DNA of 64,000 bases, from contig JABBOT010000009.1 of assembly GCA_016165875.1 (NCBI GenBank), positions 14,326,370-14,390,369 of the forward strand, given 5' to 3'. Below the pieces are notes generated by a model. It saw nothing but the letters and a program-made list of their open reading frames with translations. It was not told the DNA's origin and made no database searches. Positions 44,696 through 57,505 of this stretch are shown piece by piece. Source of the DNA: Acanthopleura granulata (lineage: Eukaryota; Mollusca; Polyplacophora; Chitonida; Chitonidae). The stretch's first letter is position 1; the number at the start of each line of letters is the position of its first letter. The position numbers and the translations under genes are program-made.

Positions 44696-44699
44696 GAGA

Positions 44700-45215
44700 A
44701 CGTTACTTATAGATGGTATTTAAAAGCTGACGTCGTGAAATGTTGTTTAATACATAGTTGACGTCCGTCGTGGAAATGTTGCTAGTTGGATATGCCATGT
44801 TGTGATTAGGCCTAGGTCTAAACTTGACATGATGTTATATAGGTTACGTTATATAAATGGTGCTGTTTCGACGACACGTAGGATTGGTATTTAATAGATG
44901 ACGCCGTGAAATGGTCTCGGATGGCACAGTAAATGGCTCTTAACAGATCATGCCATGAAATGCTGATCTTCGAAAAATACCGTAAAACGATGTTTAATAG
45001 AAAATATACCCTTGGTTTCATGTACTACAGTATCACTTCAATCACCATTTGATTGAAGTAATCTGTATTTTCACATCCAGGGTAGGCTACTGCGCATCTA
45101 TAGGCCTAGTTGTTCCTTTTGCCTGTAAAACCCGTGCATGCAGTCGTGAAATATTATGGTGATTTTGAGTGACACCGAAAAATGGTGTCCAACAGATTAC
45201 GCCGTGAAATACTGT
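44700..45215. repeat. Degenerate interspersed tandem repeat
   Basis: At least five spaced copies of a motif like TAACAGATGACGCCGTGAAATG (for example near 44725, 44765, 44890, 44945 and 45190), separated by variable sequence. Confidence 0.5.
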
Positions 45216-45939
45216 TAAACCTTGCTTTGTACCTTTGTGTTGTTGGATGGGGGAAGGGTGTGGGGGGGGGTACAAGGCAACGTGAAGCTGTTATTTCCTT
45301 CTACATTGTTTTGGGGGGTCTGGAAGCGAAGCGGATCGAGTCCCATGAGGGCATTTCTGAGGTGGTCAAAATTGTCATCAATTTACCAAATTAGTTCCTG
45401 TTTTAGAGTGTGGGCCTAGTCCACTGCCGCTGTGTGTTTTAGCATCTCTGAATTGTTTTCTTCTATTTGGGTAAGGAAGGCCCATCACAGCATTGTCACT
45501 GTAGAGCACAACGCAACTAAGTGATGAAATACAGTTCAAATCATTTATAGACAATAACATTTGAATCTAATATCGGGCTGACTCAATTCGTGGAGCTAAG
45601 CTCACCAACTCTGTGGACTTTTTTGACAAAAATAAAAATTCCAGGAATCTTCTGGAAAATTCTGCGAGGAGCATATACTTCCTTCCTTTCTATCAAAACG
45701 TGAGCAACTCATTTCGTGGAGCTAACCTTTCAAAACTAATTATTAACGTTTTTCGGCCGATTGCTCGATGTCGTCGTATTATACATGGTCCAATTTCCGT
45801 TACCCAGCTGCACCAGCCATACGCATGTTACTTTGGCTTTAACAACAAACCGGGCCATTATATATCGCACTGTGGTCATGTATTACCCTCTATTCATTAT
45901 CCTTGGTAGCATGCAGAAAAAATTGTTCATAAATTACTG

Positions 45940-46206
45940 GGGGTCTCAATGACTCAGTCATGTAGCGCTCTAGCGCAGCGCAATGACCTAGTAGCCTCCC
46001 GCCAATGCGGTCGCTGTAAGTCCGAGCCCAGTTCATGCTGACTTCCTCTCCGGCCGCACGTGAGAAGGTATGCTAGCAACCTACGGATGGTCCTGGGTTT
46101 CCCCCGGGATCTGCCCGGTTTACTCCCACCATAATGCCGGTCTCCGTCGCATGAGTGAAATATTCTTGAGTGCGGCGTAAAACACCAATCAAATAAATAA
46201 ACAAAT
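45940..46206 (+). mobile_element. tRNA-derived SINE, family 1, full length
   Basis: Head GACTCAGTCATGTAGCGCTC, GCGCAGCGCAATGACCTAG, core GGTTTCCCCCGGGATCTGCC, tail AACACCAATCAAATAAATAA. The B box has a small change (AGTCCGAGCCC). Confidence 0.9.
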
Positions 46207-46544
46207 CAACATAAATTACTGTTTAAATGACGTATAAAGAGGGATAACTTCGAGTGTTCGTGGTTGAAGCAAGGTAATATACATTTCTACTTTTTGTATT
46301 TGCTTGTTGGTATTTCTTTCAGATAAACATAGCCATTTCATCGACACTTTGAAATGTAACATGAACGCAGGACATGAACAGGATAAAAAGTTGATGCAGA
46401 ACTGAGAAGGTTAAAATAAAAAGAATGTTGTGTTTCTTTAAGAGAGAATGACGTGATGAATATTTCAGATAAAAACAGTTGGTTAAATTGAAGATATTGC
46501 AATTTAATAAGAATATCTCTTAAAAAAGAAAAAAAGAATACTTA

Positions 46545-46770
46545 TCGATTGGTATTATACAACGTACCAAGGGACATTTCACTTATGGACGAAGGCCAGC
46601 ATTGTACACTTTGTGGAAAGAAACCGGACATAGTCCAGTGGAAACCCATCGTCATCCGCTGGTTGTAGGAAAATTTTAGGCCTACTACTTATGACTAGAG
46701 AGGAACAGGCCTACGTCGGCCAGAGCTGGACTCACAGCATTCACATTGTTAAGAGGCTCCTGGACCATTG
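46545..46770 (-). mobile_element. tRNA-derived SINE, family 1, diverged
   Basis: Antisense: GGCCAGCATTGTACAC, CCCATCGTCATCCGCTGGTT, CAGAGCTGGACTCACAGC and TTAAGAGGCTCCTGGACC retain the order with many changes. Confidence 0.75.
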
Positions 46771-46774
46771 TGAA

Positions 46775-48320
46775 ATATGAATATTTACTGAATTTACTGA
46801 AAACTGAATGCAAGGTAAATTCTTCCTATAAAATTAAGATTTGGTCATTAAAAACTCCTGGAATTTCATATTATCAATCTAGGCAATTTCTTCTTCTTAT
46901 TATTATTATTATTACTATTTTTCTTTCTTTTTCTTTTTTTTTGGGGGGGGGGACGGTGAAATAGGCAGATGTTGTGCCTATTATTACACTTGTTCTTATA
47001 GCTTAGCCCACCTATGGTCCCCAACGATCCTTTTAATCCTGCGCAGGTTCACTATATCTGACAGCTACCAGTCAACAATCTCTTATTTTAAAACCACACA
47101 CCTCTGTAACGGTTTTCTATTCCAAGGGGCGCGTTTGTGAAAATAAATTGACGTAATTTGTCCATGTTGAATTCTTTTAAGCTGTCACATACCTACATGA
47201 TACCAACGAATTTTCGAGTTTCATCCATTTCCAACATTTTGGCCCTATTTTGGACTTAGGCAGATTACCAGACTTTCCGGATGCATATGCGTGTTTATTG
47301 TACTCGAAATTGAAACTTAATACATGGTCAGTAACATTTCGTAGTAAAACCAAGTTCTGATCTGTTTCGTCCAGTTTGAAAAAGAATCATGTCTTTCTTG
47401 TTCTGGTGTAGATTTGACCCAGCTATTCTGTTACCTCAAGCCCACAAGAAACATGTCTTGCTTTCACAGTTTAATGCTTCTAGAATGCTTGTTTCCAGAT
47501 GCAATATTTTGTGAAAACCCAGTGTTAAAGTCAGCTCAAACATTCCCCTATGTACAATTGACTTAAGCATCCGAAACCAAGATATGACCACATGAGTTAT
47601 AAACAAAACTTCCGTTTTAATCGCATCCTATACTTTATGATCCAGCTATCAGTCTGCGCAATGACCAGACCCCTTTTAAACCTAACAATTTCTAGTTACG
47701 TTCATGTAACTGCTGTGAATGTCGTGACAAAAAGGCATTGTGGGTAATTCAAGACAAGTGACGTGTAATAATTGTAATTAACATCAAAGCACTTTTTAAA
47801 ACTTAATTCTGCCTACGCCTGCAGATGAAAAATGTTTAAATTACTATACTATAATTTACTTGTTTTTTTTTTTCTAAAACGACTTCGTCTCAGTGAACAA
47901 CAAAAAATATGAGATATTACTGTTTTAATTTTGCCATCCTATCAAAAACCAGTAATGTCTAACAAGTGATTAAGCATTTAGGAAAGTACTTCCTGTGGCA
48001 CAGACAAATTAGCAGTTTTGTGATATTTTATGCTGAATTAAAAGAATTTTTTTTCATCTAGAAGAATTATTCACATCATAGACTTCCTCAAGCTTTTTAC
48101 TGATTATACTGCTTCACCGTAGATTCTTTTTATCTCTTTTGAATAACGGGAAAGTGTGTATTATCAACTGCAAAATGTTAAGAAAATATTTTTAACTGTC
48201 GGCCCCTGTTGGTATACATGTGGTGTATATACATGTGTACATGCAATATGTAGCAATATACCTGTACATGTATGTGTTTTAACAGGCCTGATTTGTGTTA
48301 AGATGTCATTTTATGTATTT
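46775..48320. other. Interval without recognised genes
   Basis: AT-rich, with TTA and T/G runs near 46890-46955. No exon with polycystin or other domain character was found here, although missing upstream exons of the pseudogene would be expected in this direction. Confidence 0.45.
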
Positions 48321-48327
48321 TTTTTAT

Positions 48328-48408
48328 ATATTTATTTATTTATTTAATGGATCTTTTACGCCGTACTCAAGAATATTTCACTTCTACGACAGCGGCCAAC
48401 ATCTTGCA
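48328..48408 (-). mobile_element. tRNA-derived SINE, family 1, 3' end only
   Basis: TTTATTTATTTATTTAATGG, CGCCGTACTCAAGAATATTT and GACAGCGGCCAACAT. It breaks off abruptly after 80 bases. Confidence 0.85.
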
Positions 48409-50524
48409 TTTTCTTTCCTCCCAGATTCCATCGAAACAATCAAACCATATCTTTACGAGTCTTTAATAAAAGGGCGATAACTTTGCACTAATTCCACGTG
48501 GGTTGCAGGGAGCGCACATTGATTGCTGTGCGAGACAAGCGAAACTGTCATGTGCGCGCATTTCTGTTACACGACCTTATAGAAGCTTACATTGGCAATA
48601 CTTGCAAATTAAGACAGACTGAATTTTTCTCCACTATCATCATGTCTTTTGCATTTTGTAATAAACTTTTAAACAAAATTTACAAGGACTGCTGATTTGA
48701 AAAACTTTACACAACCAAAGTGGCGGAATATGTGGCTTCATCCTGAAGTAATGTGTCGCTCTCGAAGTTCAGCATGTGCTTTCCGTCAATGAAATCTTCA
48801 TATGTTCATTAACAGTTTGTTTTCTCTTTTCAGCTGGCTGACAGTTTGAAAGAATTTGCCTAAAATATCACATCCCCTAGTGTGAAAGAGCAACGGCAGA
48901 CAATCCAACAGCTCACGCGATGTGTTGGGAAATCGGGTATGTTGTCATGAACACTACAACAACAACACGGGAATAGTTGACGCCTATATATCTTTTGGTT
49001 TCACTTTCCTGAAACCCTGTGACGAATCAGTTCGATGTCAACTATAAGCCAGTATTTTGTAAATTATATCGTCTTTGTAGGGTTCTGTCATAAACGGTGG
49101 CATTTTAACCATAAAACAAGGAAAACGACACCGTGAATAGCCGTCACTTATGGAGTTTGTATAGGCCGAACGCTGGTAACTTCAACACGTCATACAGTGT
49201 CTGTTTTGATATTTCGGTCTTGTTTAGCTATGAAAGGGACGAATTTGTCCAGATTAAAAATGGCTGAGATGTGTTGGCCTACCAGAACATACTTCCCTGT
49301 ACACTTATCATGGCAGTGCTCGAGAGCACAGTGTGTGATAAGGAACCATAGCGTTTCTGATGATTGCAAATTTTCATTTTTGTACTGTAAAGTTTAAAGC
49401 TTTGAATAACGCATGAAACTGCATCCTTAGAAATTCACTTTGCAGGTTGGTAATCAATTCAATTTAATGCAACCAGCGTCATTTTTCATGAAATGCTTTA
49501 CAAGTATCAGTTTAATTACCAACATGATGCATCAGTGAATCTCTTTTTCATTTCAGATGTACCCGAAAAGACTATTCAGGGAATTGTAAAGTATTTGTTG
49601 TGAACCCCTGTACTGGAATTGTTACGAACATTATCATCAACTTATCCTCAACAAACACTGAAGACCTTAGTTACCTTGGTGACCCCATGGGCTGACTCGC
49701 AAAGCAAGCTGACAGCTTTGTAAGTCATTGGGTGTATGCATACAAATATTGCATATATATTTTCTGAAGTGCTGAAATCAGATGAAAATAAAAAAATAAA
49801 TTTTACCTGAGGCCTCAACATCATCTGAATGTGTGAAATAAAATGTATTTTCGAATCAACGTGTCATTTTTGCAGTCATGTGGCGGATTTGAAAGAACCA
49901 GCATTAATCTGTAATTTCTTTTGTTACAAATGGCATGTATATGTGTGGTAAAGTGGAATTATTTGACAGAGGAGTAGCCCCGCAAAATTGGACTGTGAAG
50001 GTGACCTTTTTTTAAGGCTGCATTTCAGGCATTTATCATCATTATCAACTCAGTTATGTGCAAAATGTAACAGAAAAGGCCTAAGCAAAGTTTGCCTTCT
50101 GTTTTGTTCTCTGTGTGTTGTCAGCCGAGGGTCGTCCAGGGCGGCGCTGTATGTGCTAACCTGGGCATGCCTGACTGGTCAGAAGATCCTGAAACAAGGG
50201 GACTGTCCGGCTGGCATCCTCAAACAGCTGGTGAGTACAAACAACAGATTTCACCAGTGATTATTGGAGACATGAGCTTTGGGTTCAGTCCTGACCTTGA
50301 TCACAGATTTTGTAGATCGCCCCGCTCTCCGAACTCTTCGGGCCTTTAGTGGTGAGGTCGTCAGCGATGCTCGTGGTAATGTCCTCCACTAATATGGCGT
50401 GCATATCTGTACATTACATACGGAGAACTTCAAGGTGCGGGTTAAGACGTGGATTTGGACGTGGGATATGTAGATTCTCACATGACTCTCTCAACTTGTA
50501 GGGCCTTCATTATTATACATGTAA

Positions 50525-50622
50525 ACCTGCGCGGTCTCCTCCAACCATAACGCTGCCTGCCGTCGTACAGATAAAATATCTTTGAGTACGGCGTAAAACA
50601 CCCATGAAGTAAATAAATAATT
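50525..50622 (+). mobile_element. tRNA-derived SINE, family 1, 3' end
   Basis: CTCCTCCAACCATAACGCTG, TTTGAGTACGGCGTAAAACA and an AGTAAATAAATAA tail. In an intron of the polycystin pseudogene. Confidence 0.82.
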
Positions 50623-51749
50623 TATAACGTTAAACTCCATGAGAATGTTTTCGGTACCAAGAGCTCGAATTGCCTCGTTCGAGTGATGTCATAATAATTC
50701 AAAAAGAAGTAAGGCTGAAGCAAACCCTCTTTTTTGAAACAGTGGCAGCCATATTTCAAATTGTTTTTAGGTTCTAGTATAATATAATCTCTTAACAAAA
50801 TGTATTGTATCTCTTGTGGCTATATGATCTAAAGGCAGTATTGCTTCAAAGTTCTTTGTTAGGAAAGTCTGTCATGAAGAAATAAGAATGCAATCTATGT
50901 GGAAACGGTAGTCTTAGTTTTGTTACTGCGTTGAGTTTGTCCCAACCGCGTCAGTGTTACTATTGTAAAACAAATTTCTCTCCACACCCTTATGCAGCCT
51001 GTCACTTGGTTTGGAACAACTATGACGTCACCAAAGGCAATGAGTTCCTGATATCGACAGCAAGGTTATAGAGTTTAACAATATGAATTACATAAAGTCT
51101 TGCATAAGTATTGCTAACTGCATTTTGTTTGCAATAATATGGACGTCAGTATATCAATGTGTAGAGCTTGTGGTGTTACGTGTCATGCCTAATCGCAGTT
51201 TTGATCATAGGTATAATTGATTTTACAGAACACGAACTGTAGCACCTGGGTCTGTTGTTGCCTTACAGTGGGGCATCACACCTTTGATTAACAACGACCC
51301 CCGGGATCGATACGTCATCACTGTGACTACGGGCATGAGACCAGGGTCCGGCACTAAGTCAGGCGTGGGCTTTGTTCTGTCTGGGGAAGACGAAGACTCC
51401 GGTATCCGGGCACTTGATGACGGCATCCAAGATGTAAGTAATATGCACACATTTACCAGAATAACAGGGAAAGTGTCAAAATCACAAACTCGTCCGAGGC
51501 AAAATTTCGAAATACCTGATTAGTATCACACCCGCTATGTCGAGCAAAATGTTTGTCTTATATGGGAACCTAAAATTTCGCTCCAGGTTTTAAATCCCTA
51601 TGTATCCTTCTCAAGGTGTGAGGAACGATTTTATCCCTACAATATTTATCAAATTAAACAAAAGTACCTGGCAAAAAAAATTTGGCAAAACATATTCAGT
51701 GCTGATACTACTGATACAGTGGCGTGGCATCACAATGACGCATCATGGA

Positions 51750-51900
51750 ATGCTCCTCATAGTTAACGGCGCTAACACCATAGTTAACCTCGCCTACTCC
51801 AAAGGGGATCGCGCCCTCACCACAGTTAAGCGCGCCCACACCACAATTAACCAAGCCCTCACCGTGGTTAACCGCACTCACACGATGGTGTACTACTCGA
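51750..51900. repeat. 15-bp degenerate minisatellite
   Basis: About ten imperfect units of the form AGTTAACCGCGCTCACACCA-like 15-mers (GTTAAC or its variants followed by GCNCNCACCA). It lies in the pseudogene intron where the second half of PLAT should be. Confidence 0.8.
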
Positions 51901-53634
51901 GATGTCGTAACTCTCATACCCGGGAATGGGTACAAGAGCTTGATTGCACTTCACAATATTGAGATTACTTTACTGCTCTATATCGCTTTGAAATTCAGAG
52001 TTATCCCAGTGGTTTTTCACTTGCCCCTCGGTGTCAGGCGAAGGTGTAAGACAAAACTCAACACCCGAAATAAGGACAAACAGCGTTTTGACATATCAGA
52101 AAGGTCACTTTAGAACAAGTTTACATAAAAATAGGCTCTAGGGTGTTATGCGTAAACGCACTAACATTTGACGCTACATTAAAAATTACACGCCCAGCAG
52201 GTTGCAACATTGTATTTAGGTTTATATAATTACAGCTCCTATGATTATAACATAGCTTAAATCCAACATTATCAAAAAATACATTTTTTCCATCCGATTT
52301 TAAATTGGATTAACATCCAATTCACCCGTCAAACGTTCTTACAAACTGTTGTGACAAATCATTGAATTTTGTTCAACTTTTGTTAGAGTGGGCACCACGC
52401 TCATCCTCGATGTTAACATTCTAAACCGGCTGCACGTACAGGAAACCGACCGTCGACCAAAGTGGTGTTACAGCGGCCACGTTTCAATTCTTTCAATCAG
52501 CAGAACTGTTTCCTATCTTAGAGTTATGCTTTCAGATTAAAACCATATTTTCTGCAAAACCTCTATATCACAAGAACCCAAAAATTTTAAGGTGCTGCTA
52601 ATTTTGCTAATGGACACAATGTATCGTGAGTATGAACATGCCTGTGGTGTTAGCTGTTTGTCAATAAAAAGAAGCCCCTCATCACACATTTTACTAGCTT
52701 TCCAAGTTAGTCTTGCAGCACGAAAGCATTCTGACGGCATTTTTTGACATAGTTTGTCATGAGAATGAGAGGAATATAGGTGCAGTGGGGATACTGAAAC
52801 CTTGTAAGTGAGGAAAGCCTCTGTTCATCAGGTACATCTTTCCGTGTGAGCGGTGGCTGGCTGTCGACGAAGATGACGGAAAGATAGAACGCACCCTGCC
52901 AGCTAGTGGAAAGGACGATCTAGTGACCTTTGGGAACTTGTTCAACGACAACATTCGAACGAACATCACTCACAGTCGTCTTTAGCTATCCATTGTGATG
53001 GGACCCAAACACAGCCATTTCACGTGCCTCCAGAGACTCTCCTGCTGCCTGCCCCTGCTCTTCCTCACAATGATCGCCAGCGCCATGTTTTACGGAACTG
53101 ATGACAATGTCGTCCGTCCAGCTATTGTCTCGGTTGGGTCTTTCCGGTTTTCTTTTTAGCAGATGTACGTGTCTTTCATCAGCATCCTCATCGTAACTGC
53201 AGCCAACATTTGCATAGTTCTCATTTTCAAGAATTCTAAGCCTGACAGAACTTCTAAGGCCTCTCCACTAGACCGTCTCTTCACAAAATGCTGTCCTTTT
53301 ACAAAATTAGCAGAAGTGATGATCACTCAGCGTACCTACAGTCCGAAGGAGAAGATGCTGCCACACTGGTGCGTTTACATGGCCTGGGGATTACTCACCC
53401 TGTCCGTGGCTCTTCCCTCTTTCGTGTTCCTGTATGGACAGGAGTGGGGCAAGACCAAGTCGGACGAGTGGCTGACCGCCTTCATACTCTTATTCTTTGA
53501 ATCTCTCTTAATGTAGGACCTTATCAAGATAAAACATTGATAGAGGAATTTCTTTCTGCGTTCAAATATTTAGGCATATACTTCGTTCATGAAGATTATT
53601 TGTATTCTCCGCTCAAATACTTAAGTTTGATTAA

Positions 53635-53895
53635 TTTATCAACTTGATTGGTATTTTACGCCGTGCTTAAGAATATTTCAATTATACGACGGCGGCTTGC
53701 ATTATGGGCAGAAAACGGGCAGAGCCCGAGGGAAACCCACGACCATCCGCAGATTAGTGGCAGACCTCACCACGTGCGGCCGAAGAGGAAGCCAGCATGA
53801 ACTGGACTGGAATTTACAGCGACCGTATTGGTGGAGGGCCTCTGGGCCATTACGCTGCGCTAGCGCGCTACCCAAATGAGCCACGGAAACCCACT
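53635..53895 (-). mobile_element. tRNA-derived SINE, family 1, full length
   Basis: Antisense: TGATTGGTATTTTACGCCGT, ACGACCATCCGCAGATTAG, AAGCCAGCATGAACTGGAC and head complement GCGCTACCCAAATGAGCCAC. Inserted 107 bases after the pseudogene exon whose donor is lost. Confidence 0.92.
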
Positions 53896-56800
53896 TAGGT
53901 ATGATGTCACCTTCAAAACGGATATTCAAAAATCCAACATCGTTCAACAGGCCAACTTTATATTCGCGTTCTCTATATCAGCCCATTACACTATGTTCTT
54001 TCTATGATGTTATTCTATGTATTTGTATATTTCTGTGGTCAGATTGAAAATTTACAGCAAACTTTAAGAGAAATCAAATTCTGTAAAATTCTGCCAAACT
54101 GTATACATGTATAAATCTTCTTGTGGGTTTTGTTATCGTTTTGGAAGAACGGTGCATAGGACCTTGAATTTTGGCGTAAAGGTACATATACAACAGACTA
54201 TGGAGAACATTTTGCAGTAGTAATCAAGAGATTCGGCAGCACACAAATACATTTATCAGATGATTGGCTTAACTCTTGGGACTACACAGACCTTCCTATG
54301 CACGACCGATGCCAACATGAGGTTAATTCAATTCACAAGGAAGGCATTGTTGAGAAGCTCCCGAGTCATAGTGCTGAAAGATTCTTCCTCAGAGACATCT
54401 TTACAATACATCGCAAATTCCAGATATATAAAATATTTTATGTGTACGGTGCGCAATTCGCTGGTAACCAAAGTGACGTACATCTTTCCTATAGTTTATA
54501 AACTTATTGATATAGTCGTTGTTGACCAGACCGAGAGAGCTGCGTGTTTTATCTGATTGGGGACACGAATAACTTCCTTCAATGTACAGATTGTCGTTGT
54601 TTTCATCAAGACACAAATACCAGACAGATTTGCATAATACACATATATATGCACACAATGATTTGCTCTTTTTTATGACAGAGGAAAGGGTAAAATAATG
54701 TACAAGGACGAATGAAGTTTATTGACAGTTTGCAGTATTGGCATACAATGGCATCAAATTACGTGCACTCAATTTAGCTGTAACTTTCTCTCATGGCCGC
54801 GTGTATTCGACAAATGTTTATCTCAAGTTTGGCTTACTTTGGCAGAGTAAACGTGACGTGATATTTTGCTTTTACAGCACCGTGACAGTGTGGCCAGCCA
54901 ACTGGCTGTCAATCTGCAATCATGGAATCATGACCCAAACTTTCAGCAAACTTTAGTGTAAAAATTCATCAGTTTTTAGTATAGAGTTTAGAATCCATTG
55001 ATTCTGGCTTTGTTGTTGTTATCTCAGGTGTTGCTGTTGACGGCCATCTTGTCGATTGTTTTCCGGAAACCCAAAGATGAAAGCAGTGCCGAGTTAGACA
55101 AGGACGAGCTAGAGAAAAATAGCACTAAAGAAGGTTCCAATGACGATACTGTAACAGGTAAAGAAGAGAAACTTGTCTTGAAAGTTTAGAATTCTATTAG
55201 GATATGACAATTATATGAGTAGTTTCCATACAAGAACAAAAATGTACCGGTATGGTAAGTATGAAACTGCCGAGTTCTTCAGGTTATATCAGGTTTTCTG
55301 ACGCAGAGGAGTCATCCGGAGACGGCAGCTTATGCCTTTTTTGCTACATGATTGTTGGCGAGTGAGAGTACGAAAGAAATGAAACACATAATGGCATTGG
55401 TCATCAGTAGTAATTCAAACATTTTCTGATGCATGTTTGCCCAGTATTTTACCTGGTCAGAGAGGCAGATGTCATCTTGAAAGTGGCCCAAGTAGCTGTA
55501 TCACCTACATTACCATTACTTGTGTAGCTGTATTTCTGGATATGGTACAGATTCTGGAGAAGTAGTAAAGCCTATAGCGACATCGGGAATCGAACATCCT
55601 ACTTATCCGTTATTTGACCCGTTTGCTGGGTAGTAAAGACTATTGATTGAATGCCTGGCTGGTATTTATCCGGTTGTCTGCCCCTTTCCGATGTTTCAGT
55701 TGCGGAATCTGCAGAGTGCATTCATAATTGAGAACCTTTCTTTCAAAAGTAATTCAGGCCCAATCTGTGTTGTCTTTTATTAATGCTTACCATTGAGATG
55801 GCAAACCGGTAACGTATTACTCGTGCAAAGCAAGACAACAATGCTTTATACCTTGTATACAATATTCCTTTTCGTTAAACTTGAACTCGAATAACTGTAG
55901 CGTGAGAAAGGGTTCTTCGTACTGCCATACTATCTGGTGTTATTTGCACGCTGAATACGGAAGGGGGCACACAGCACGGCGCCCAGAGCCCATCCCTAAT
56001 GCAGAGATATCACATTTCTTTTTGATATATAACCTAATACTTAATATATAAATCTGACACATTGTATCAGAACAAAGCGTACTTAAAAAAGTTAGTCACA
56101 TAATTTGTTATACTTTGTTAAGACATTATTTGGACAATTGTTCAGGGGATTGGCTCATTACATTTTGGAGGTTAGTGAATAGTTCTGGTTTTCGAGGTTT
56201 TGTTTTAAATACGCAGATTCCTAAAAAGCTTTGATCTGAACACTTTCCATGAATTTGTTGGGATGAGGTTTAAAGGTAAAACTGGTTGCAGTGAGAGTTT
56301 ACAAGTAAGTATGGCAAACAATGTCTGGCACAAGGACGTTTATTTGTCTGCACAACCGTACTGTAGGCCTACAGATTGTTACATGTACTGTAGGCCTTTC
56401 GTCATTCACATGATGGAATAATGTAGATGTGGTTGTAACTGTGTGACCTATTTCCAATAATATACTTCAACAACAGATTGTCTTTAAAAATTTAGTTTTG
56501 TTGATTCGTTTTCTGTTTGGTAGGTTAAGCGACCCATTCACGCGGCCCACTTGAGGAAGAAGCTTTGAAGAGGTCTCAGAATGCACACTGGGAAGAGAAA
56601 ACAGCCTTTGGAATCGTCAAGAAAGTTACCTTGTATACAATATTCCTTTTCGTCATTTTCACCATTGGCTACACCTACCGAGACATGCGTAGTCATGTCC
56701 TAAGGGAAAATGTGTACAAGATGATAGTCCAAAGACAGATGGACAAACGTCTGGGACTTGAAAACGTAAATACTGTGATTTTTCACTAATCTGAAAGTCG

Positions 56801-57359
56801 CTCTCAAGCCTTGTCATTCAGGAGAACATGAGTACTGTTTAACTTTGTCCAACAACAACATCCTTCGCCTCATCATTAAAATTTACTTATTTATTTGAAA
56901 GTACATGTATTTTACTAATACGAAAGAAACCGGCTAAAGCCCTGAGAATTTGAGTTCCTGTTGCCATGCGTCAACTAGCAGGGGAAAAGTTGCGGGTACG
57001 CTACCAAATCAATTACGTGAAGACCAGGCTGACGGTCTTCCTACTAGATGACGGTGCCCTGCAGTTTCTTAACATATAAATTGCAAAAATTGAAACTTTC
57101 TGAGAGGCTTTTGTCCTTTAGCTTATGTTATTAATAGGTTTGTCTGTTTCAGAGTTTGACTAAAGACCTTTCTCTGTAATAACATCAACCTTGCACAGTG
57201 GTATAACTTGCTTTTTTAATATTGTATACGTTTGCTATCTTAGGTTAGATCGAGCAAGAATTATTTCGAATGGCTGAACCAAACCGCATTTCCAGCGCTG
57301 TTTGAGGAGAATCATTACCAAGGTACTAGACGACATTGGAGAGAAAGGCTCTACCTTGG

Positions 57360-57505
57360 CGATCTTCGCCAAGTCCGCTCCTTACCCAGTAAGTTTGTTT
57401 GGTTTTGCTTCAGATGGACCATTTCGAGCAATGTTGTCCACCACGGTTCGCCAAGTCCACTCCTTACCCAATTAGTTTGTTTGGTTTTGCTTCCGATGAA
57501 AAATG
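57360..57505. repeat. 89-bp tandem duplication of a pseudogene exon end
   Basis: CGCCAAGTCC(G/A)CTCCTTACCC, its donor region and TTTGTTTGGTTTTGCTTC occur twice, offset by about 89 bases. In the second copy the donor GTAAGT reads ATTAGT. Confidence 0.88.

Noticed and set aside
53140..53162. A splice acceptor at TTTTCTTTTTAGCAG that would make 53157 intronic
   Set aside because: The protein alignment to polycystins runs straight through with the right spacing, so this is coding sequence that happens to look like an acceptor.
52983..53516. TAG stops in the polycystin exon being rescued by A-to-I editing or stop readthrough
   Set aside because: Editing TAG gives TGG, which fits the expected Trp at 52983 but not the expected Gln at 53157 and 53514. 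It also cannot explain the frameshifts or missing exons. Decay is simpler.
56524..56535. An additional in-frame TAA at the start of the pseudogene exon near 56527
   Set aside because: A second AG six bases further on (exon from 56530) keeps the phase and skips the TAA, so it is not counted as damage.
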